DNA of 35,386 nt from CAYTOF01 sp964439435. GTDB lineage: Bacteria; Bacillota; Clostridia; Oscillospirales; QAMX01. The stretch is from assembly GCA_964439435.1 (NCBI GenBank), contig CAYTOF010000013.1:1-35386 (forward strand), written 5' to 3'. This document shows positions 31,066 to 35,386 of the stretch, piece by piece. Below the pieces are notes generated by a model. That model was not told the origin of the DNA and did no database searches. It saw only the letters and a program-made list of their open reading frames with translations. A program made the position numbers and the translations under genes. Positions within the stretch are counted from its first letter, which is position 1, and each line of letters starts with the position of its first letter.

Positions 31066-33069
31066 ATGGGCAAGTTAGAATTTTTAAAGTATCCGGTGAA
31101 AGCGGCAAAACATCCCGGCGACAGTCCTTTATTTGATGCAGGAGCATTAAAAGATTCGCACAGTTCGCACAAGCGGTCGAACGATATGCCCGATGATGTG
31201 CAAATCAACCCCGGACTTGGGAAACCGGTGTCAATTTTACCATATACTGTGCAGGATGATTATGATAGAGAAAAAGAACAAAGCTCATTTGAAGTCGCTT
31301 CGCTTGAAAATGAAAGATTGCGTGCGACATTTGTCCCAAGACTCGGTGGACGGCTGTGGTCCTTATATGATAAAAAAGAAAAAAAGGAACTTCTTCATAA
31401 AAACCCGGTCTTTCAGCCTGCTAATCTCGCGCTGCGCAATGCATGGTTTTCCGGTGGTATAGAGTGGAACATATCTATTATTGGGCATACCCCTTTTACA
31501 TGTGCACCGCTTTTTACAACAAAGCTCGACATGGGTGAATTGGGACAAGGTCTTCGCATGTACGAATATGAAAGGTTGCGCGGAGCAGTCTATTGCATGG
31601 ATTTTTTCTTGCCTAAAGGATCAGATTTTCTATTTGCACACACAAGGATAATAAACACAAACAAACACTCTGTGCCAATGTATTGGTGGACCAACATGGC
31701 GGTAGATGAGAGGGAGGATGTAAGAGTCATTGTGCCGGCAGACAAAGCACTTCATCTGTCGTATGAAAAAGGCCTTTGTTTCAGAGATATCCCCATTGTT
31801 GATGGCGCAGATGCCAGCTATACCACAAATCTGAAACGAGCTATGGACTTTTTCTACTATATTGAGCCCGATGACCGTAAGTACATCGCCGCAATCGGAG
31901 AGGATGGCCGTGGGTTTGTCCAGTCTTCCACAGCGCAGCTAAAGGGCAGAAAGTTGTTCATGTGGGGCACCAGTGCGGGAGGGGAGCGCTGGCAAGAGTA
32001 TCTTGCCCAAAAAGGCAGTGCTTATCTCGAAATACAAGCCGGATTGGGTTATAGTCAGATGGAATACCTTGAAATGCCCTCTCTTTCGACATATGAGTGG
32101 ACCGAAAGTTTCGGCCCCATGAGAACAGATGCCGGTAAGGCCCATGGACCATGGGATGAGGCTGTTGAAGCAGTTTCGTCATCGTTGGAAACCGCCCTGC
32201 CGATGCATAAGCTGTATGAAATGCACGAAAAAGCAAAAAAATACAACAAAGCCCAAGGTTCAATCGTGATGTACGGTAGCGGGTGGGGCGCACTGGAAAT
32301 AAAATTTTCAGAAAAGGAAAACCTGGCTGTTTTCCCTGAAGGCCCGCTTTTTGATGATACAAGTCTTGAAGATGAACAAAAACCATGGCTCTCGCTTCTG
32401 CGAGATGGAGTGTATCTCGATGAGAGTTGGCCTCGATTTGCACCGAAAGGATATCAAATTGCACCTCACTGGAGGAAAATGCTGGAGGAGAGCATAGAAA
32501 AAGGAAAAGGCAATTCGGCAGCTTATTTTGTTTTGGGCGTAATATACTACAACGAAAGAAAGCTTGACGAAGCCAAAACTGCATTTGAAAAATCAGACGA
32601 GCTTATTTCATCCGCTTGGGCAAAACGTGCTTTGGCCTTGCTCGAATATCGATATGGAGATAAGGAAAAAGCTTTTGAACTGTATCCACAGGCATGTATT
32701 CAGAGTCCGAGTGAGAAAGCTTTGGCAATTGAATTTGGTAGATTTTGTGTTGAAAGCAAAAATTTCGAGCTGTTTCTCGAAATTATCGCAAAATGTGACG
32801 AACTTGTAAACAACCATCCGCGGGTACAATTACTAAAGGCTAAGTGTTTCATTGAACTTGAGAGACTGGAGCAAGGTGCAGCCATTTTGCTCGGTGGTTT
32901 GTGTGTGCCGGATATAAGAGAGGGAGAGGTATCCACAACAGAGCTGTGGTATCGTCTCAAGGAAAAAGAAATATCCGTCGCCAGAGGGATTGAAGAAGGC
33001 CCTGAGCTGTCAGATATTGTCCGTGCTGAATTTCCGCCACCACGTGAGCTCGATTTCCGTATGTCATAA
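31066..33069 (+). CDS. DUF5107 protein with TPR repeats
   Basis: A 667-residue soluble protein, 10 bases after the mutase gene, with GGAGG before its ATG. The N-terminal two thirds form a DUF5107 region: PRLGGRLWSLYDKKEKKELL, NPVFQPANLALRNAWFSGG and HTPFTCAPLF are the typical blocks. This domain has a beta-sandwich like that of galactose mutarotases and is thought to bind or process carbohydrates; no reaction is established. From about residue 482, TPR-like helices (AAYFVLGVIYYNERKLDEAK, then AKRALALLEYRYGDKEKAFE) follow. Many DUF5107 proteins are over 1,000 residues, so this is a short form with fewer TPRs. No signal peptide is seen. Confidence 0.88.
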   Translation: MGKLEFLKYPVKAAKHPGDSPLFDAGALKDSHSSHKRSNDMPDDVQINPGLGKPVSILPYTVQDDYDREKEQSSFEVASLENERLRATFVPRLGGRLWSLYDKKEKKELLHKNPVFQPANLALRNAWFSGGIEWNISIIGHTPFTCAPLFTTKLDMGELGQGLRMYEYERLRGAVYCMDFFLPKGSDFLFAHTRIINTNKHSVPMYWWTNMAVDEREDVRVIVPADKALHLSYEKGLCFRDIPIVDGADASYTTNLKRAMDFFYYIEPDDRKYIAAIGEDGRGFVQSSTAQLKGRKLFMWGTSAGGERWQEYLAQKGSAYLEIQAGLGYSQMEYLEMPSLSTYEWTESFGPMRTDAGKAHGPWDEAVEAVSSSLETALPMHKLYEMHEKAKKYNKAQGSIVMYGSGWGALEIKFSEKENLAVFPEGPLFDDTSLEDEQKPWLSLLRDGVYLDESWPRFAPKGYQIAPHWRKMLEESIEKGKGNSAAYFVLGVIYYNERKLDEAKTAFEKSDELISSAWAKRALALLEYRYGDKEKAFELYPQACIQSPSEKALAIEFGRFCVESKNFELFLEIIAKCDELVNNHPRVQLLKAKCFIELERLEQGAAILLGGLCVPDIREGEVSTTELWYRLKEKEISVARGIEEGPELSDIVRAEFPPPRELDFRMS

Positions 33070-33112
33070 AAGCATATTGATATAAGAATATATTTAAGGA
33101 GGGCGCATTTAA

Positions 33113-33925
33113 ATGAAAAAGTGGCCGTTTACAACTGCTGCGGTGCTTGGGGGGCTTTGGCTATACACAATAGCTCCCGGAAAAATCAGTGATGAGGGAA
33201 GAAAAAAGTTTGCGGTAAAGTTTTTTGCACACAGAGGTCTGCATACTTCTGATGGGGAAATACCAGAAAACAGCCTTACCGCGTTTGAAAAAGCCTCGCA
33301 AAACGGATATGGATCCGAGTTGGATGTAAACTTAGACGCAGATGGAAATGTTGTGGTATTCCATGACCATGATCTAAAACGGCTGACAGGTGTAGAGGGC
33401 CATATCAATGAATTGACTGCCTCAAGGCGAGAAAAACTTCGGTTGTTGGGCTCAAATGAAAAAATCCCCACACTTAAAGAAGTGCTGGAGATATCAGGAG
33501 ATATGCCTCTTATTGTCGAACTGAAAGAGACTCCTCGTTATCGCGAGCTTTGTCGTAAAACACTTGCTCTGATTTCAAAGTATCCCGGGGATGTGGTTAT
33601 TGAGAGTTTTGAACCGCGCATAGTTGCATGGTTCAGGGCCAATGCACCGCATGTTGTTCGTGGGTTTTTGACGACAAAATATACAAGAAGCAATATGAAA
33701 AATCCGTTTGTACGCATTTTGCTGAACTCGCTTCTTACAAATGTCGTTACCAGACCGCACTACATTGCCGCAGATAAAAAAAGAATAAAGTCCCCGCTGG
33801 TTAATATTTGCCGAATACTCGGAGCGGCGACTGTTGTGTGGACGACCGTGACAGAACAAGAAACTATAACAGCTCTCTATAATGATGCGGTGATATTTGA
33901 AAACCACAGCCCGCACAGCATGTAG
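33113..33925 (+). CDS. Glycerophosphodiester phosphodiesterase
   Basis: A 270-residue enzyme that splits glycerophosphodiesters to glycerol-3-phosphate and an alcohol. The GDPD pattern is complete: His40-Arg41 (FFAHRGLH), PENSLTAFEKA, Glu69 and Asp71 (SELDVNLDADG), and His84 (VVFHDHDLKRLTG). The first 21 residues are hydrophobic with a basic start and may be a membrane anchor or signal. GGAGGG precedes ATG. It lies 43 bases after DUF5107 and 34 before the transporter, so it is probably part of the same operon. Substrates could be deacylated phospholipids or teichoic-acid fragments. Confidence 0.92.
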   Translation: MKKWPFTTAAVLGGLWLYTIAPGKISDEGRKKFAVKFFAHRGLHTSDGEIPENSLTAFEKASQNGYGSELDVNLDADGNVVVFHDHDLKRLTGVEGHINELTASRREKLRLLGSNEKIPTLKEVLEISGDMPLIVELKETPRYRELCRKTLALISKYPGDVVIESFEPRIVAWFRANAPHVVRGFLTTKYTRSNMKNPFVRILLNSLLTNVVTRPHYIAADKKRIKSPLVNICRILGAATVVWTTVTEQETITALYNDAVIFENHSPHSM

Positions 33926-33959
33926 ATATTATTGTAACACAAAAGGGAGTGTGTCAAAT

Positions 33960-35234
33960 ATGAAGCTGGAGTGGAGAAAGCTCTTTTTAATTGGGCTTGC
34001 ATTTTTCAGTGTGTCAATTGCATGGTCCGTATATAACTCTGTGGTGCCGCTGTTCTTGGATAGGTTGATATCATCATCTTTGGTTGTTGGGTTTATAATG
34101 ACGATTGACAATATTTTTGGCGTAATCTTCCAACCACTCTTTGGGAGAAAAAGCGACAAAAAAGCATCCAAATATGGCCGCAGAATGCCGTATATGATTT
34201 TGGGTGTCCCTTTAGCAGCGGCATTTCTCATGCTGATACCCATGCACATCATCGGAACATCAGCTTTTTGGAAAATACTGCTTCTCATGTGTGCGGTAGT
34301 TGGTATGAATTTTTTTATGTCCTATTACCGAGCTCCCTCTATTGCGCTAATGCCCGACGCCACCCCCGCACCTTTGCGGGCAAAAGCCAACGGTATAATC
34401 AATTTTATGGGCGGCTTGGGCGCCACAGCAGCATATCTTGTTGGAGGCAAATTGCTTGGGATTTCTGACTACGCGCCCTTCTTGTTTGCAGCTGTCTTGA
34501 TGATATTTTCTCTTTTAGCACTTGTGTTTTTTTATAAAGAGCCCAAAACACCGTATTCGACCGAGGAAAACCAAGACGAGGAGCTGGGACAAACCGGGGC
34601 AAACTTGCTTTTTATGAAGGATGGCATACCGCCTCTGATCAAGACCAACAAAAACTTGATATTGATGTTGCTTGCGATATTCTTTTGGTTTTGCGGATAT
34701 AATGGTATAGAGACATTTTTCACACTGTTTGCGACAACTTCACTTGATATGGAAAAAGCAAATGCTACCATGCATTTAACTTTCATGTCCATTTCTTTTC
34801 TGATTTTTGCAATTCCGGCAGGCTTTATTGGTGGGAAATTTGGAAAGAAAAAGACAATATTAAGTGGTATTTTAATTATGGCTGCCGCCTTTTCTGTCAT
34901 AATACTGGTTCCGGAGGCATTTCTTTTGAAGTATACACTTATCATTGCGGGGATTGGTTGGGCACTAATCAATATCAATTCATATCCTACAATTGCCGCA
35001 ATGGCTCCCAAAGGAGAAACCGGAAAATACACAGGTTTTTATTATGCGTTCTCCTTTTCAGCGAGTATAGTGTCTCCCATACTTTTTGGGCTTATTGCCG
35101 ATCTAACAGGTATTATGGTTTCGGAAAATACAAAGTACGCAGGCTTGTTCATATACGGCTTGGCGATGTTTGCGGCAGCACTCGCAATGGTCATCATCAC
35201 AATGATGAGGGATAGAAAAAGAAAGGATGCTTAG
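33960..35234 (+). CDS. MFS sugar-type transporter (SLC45/GPH-like)
   Basis: A 424-residue integral membrane transporter with about twelve helices. In the first half, FFSVSIAWSVYNSVVPLFL and FGRKSDKKASKYGRRMPYMI (the charged loop between helices 2 and 3) are the clearest MFS marks, and the pattern resembles sucrose/SLC45-type and sugar:cation transporters. A hydrophilic loop (EENQDEELGQTG) divides the halves. I chose ATG 33960, with GGGAG about 11 bases upstream; the in-frame 33897 start overlaps the GDPD gene. The neighbouring hexomutase and DUF5107 genes suggest a sugar or glycoside substrate, but the direction and substrate are unknown. Confidence 0.88.
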   Translation: MKLEWRKLFLIGLAFFSVSIAWSVYNSVVPLFLDRLISSSLVVGFIMTIDNIFGVIFQPLFGRKSDKKASKYGRRMPYMILGVPLAAAFLMLIPMHIIGTSAFWKILLLMCAVVGMNFFMSYYRAPSIALMPDATPAPLRAKANGIINFMGGLGATAAYLVGGKLLGISDYAPFLFAAVLMIFSLLALVFFYKEPKTPYSTEENQDEELGQTGANLLFMKDGIPPLIKTNKNLILMLLAIFFWFCGYNGIETFFTLFATTSLDMEKANATMHLTFMSISFLIFAIPAGFIGGKFGKKKTILSGILIMAAAFSVIILVPEAFLLKYTLIIAGIGWALININSYPTIAAMAPKGETGKYTGFYYAFSFSASIVSPILFGLIADLTGIMVSENTKYAGLFIYGLAMFAAALAMVIITMMRDRKRKDA

Positions 35235-35280
35235 GGAGCAATATGCTCTTAACACCTGTGCGTTCAAAATAACCTGTTGG

Positions 35281-35317
35281 ATTTCTGGACGTTGAAACAG
35301 TCGTCCATATTAGAAAT
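35281..35317 (+). other. Hairpin downstream of the MFS operon
   Basis: GGACG (35287-35291) pairs with CGTCC (35302-35306), and ATTTCT (35281-35286) with AGAAAT (35312-35317) across a small bulge. No U-tract follows. It could be a weak terminator for the four-gene operon. Confidence 0.4.
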
Positions 35318-35333
35318 AACGATATAAACACTT

Positions 35334-35384
35334 GGTAACCTCTAAAAACTCCAGATAAATTTTGATTTATAGTATCAGGTACAA
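35334..35384 (-). repeat. Contig-end repeat, right copy
   Basis: The inverted partner of bases 1-51, identical over 51 bases; two more bases (AC) lie beyond it to the window end. Read outward it starts GGTAACCTCTAAAAACTCC. No copy occurs inside the window. Confidence 0.85.
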
Positions 35385-35386
35385 AC

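Noticed and set aside
1..35384. Composite transposon carrying the whole window
   Set aside because: The content is mostly core chromosome (dcw, secA, uvrC); no transposase is seen. The end repeats more likely mark assembly breaks.

Overview
The window is a 35.4 kb scaffold piece with one 100-base N gap. It looks like chromosomal DNA of an anaerobic, low-to-moderate GC Bacillota of the class Clostridia, probably uncultured. The grounds are AGGAGG-type ribosome sites, sigma-A-like promoters with 17-base spacers, a dcw cluster of Gram-positive type (mraZ-rsmH-ftsL-PBP with PASTA domains-murE), an HPr with both His15 and Ser46, and an M3 oligoendopeptidase of clostridial type. I cannot place it to family from the sequence alone.

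Layout. (1) 1-2353: a four-gene, translationally coupled cassette of an ECF-like sigma factor, a small two-helix membrane protein, a multi-helix membrane protein and a PrsW-type intramembrane protease. It lies between a contig-end repeat and a tRNA-Pro gene. (2) 2442-4483: tRNA-Pro(UGG) on the minus strand and an M3 peptidase on the plus strand, each with its own promoter. (3) 4867-8698, minus strand: a ptsH-uvrC-rsmD-coaD-coiled-coil operon with a perfect TTGACA promoter and a terminator. (4) 8987-21005, plus strand: the dcw cell-wall and division cluster, mraZ-rsmH-ftsL-PBP-murE-murF-mraY-ftsW-murG-divIB. murD, murC, murB and ftsA are absent from it. (5) 21071-24375, plus strand: a separate transcription unit with two consecutive full-length ftsZ genes and a membrane protein with a long Gln/Pro/Tyr repeat tail, closed by a strong terminator. 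The N gap falls inside that repeat. (6) 24419-29091, minus strand: a sulfatase, a tiny very acidic Cys-rich membrane protein, and secA. (7) 29355-35234, plus strand: a phosphohexomutase, DUF5107/TPR, glycerophosphodiesterase and MFS sugar-transporter operon.

How the genes fit together. The dcw genes supply lipid II precursors (MurE, MurF, MraY, MurG) and the septal synthase with its scaffold (FtsW, PBP, FtsL, DivIB). The adjacent unit supplies the cytoskeletal ring, here as two unlike tubulin homologues. FtsZ1 keeps the usual catalytic loop. FtsZ2 has Ser in place of the T7-loop Asn and has lost the Thr-Arg-Gly of the T3 loop, so it may be a modulator or slow-hydrolysing partner. The ftsZ1-ftsZ2-Q-rich membrane protein unit is the best candidate here for an undescribed system. 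The sigma/PrsW cassette is the second: it looks like a regulated-proteolysis signalling module without a recognisable anti-sigma factor.

Both ends of the window carry the same 51-base sequence in opposite orientation, which suggests that the assembly broke at copies of one repeated element.
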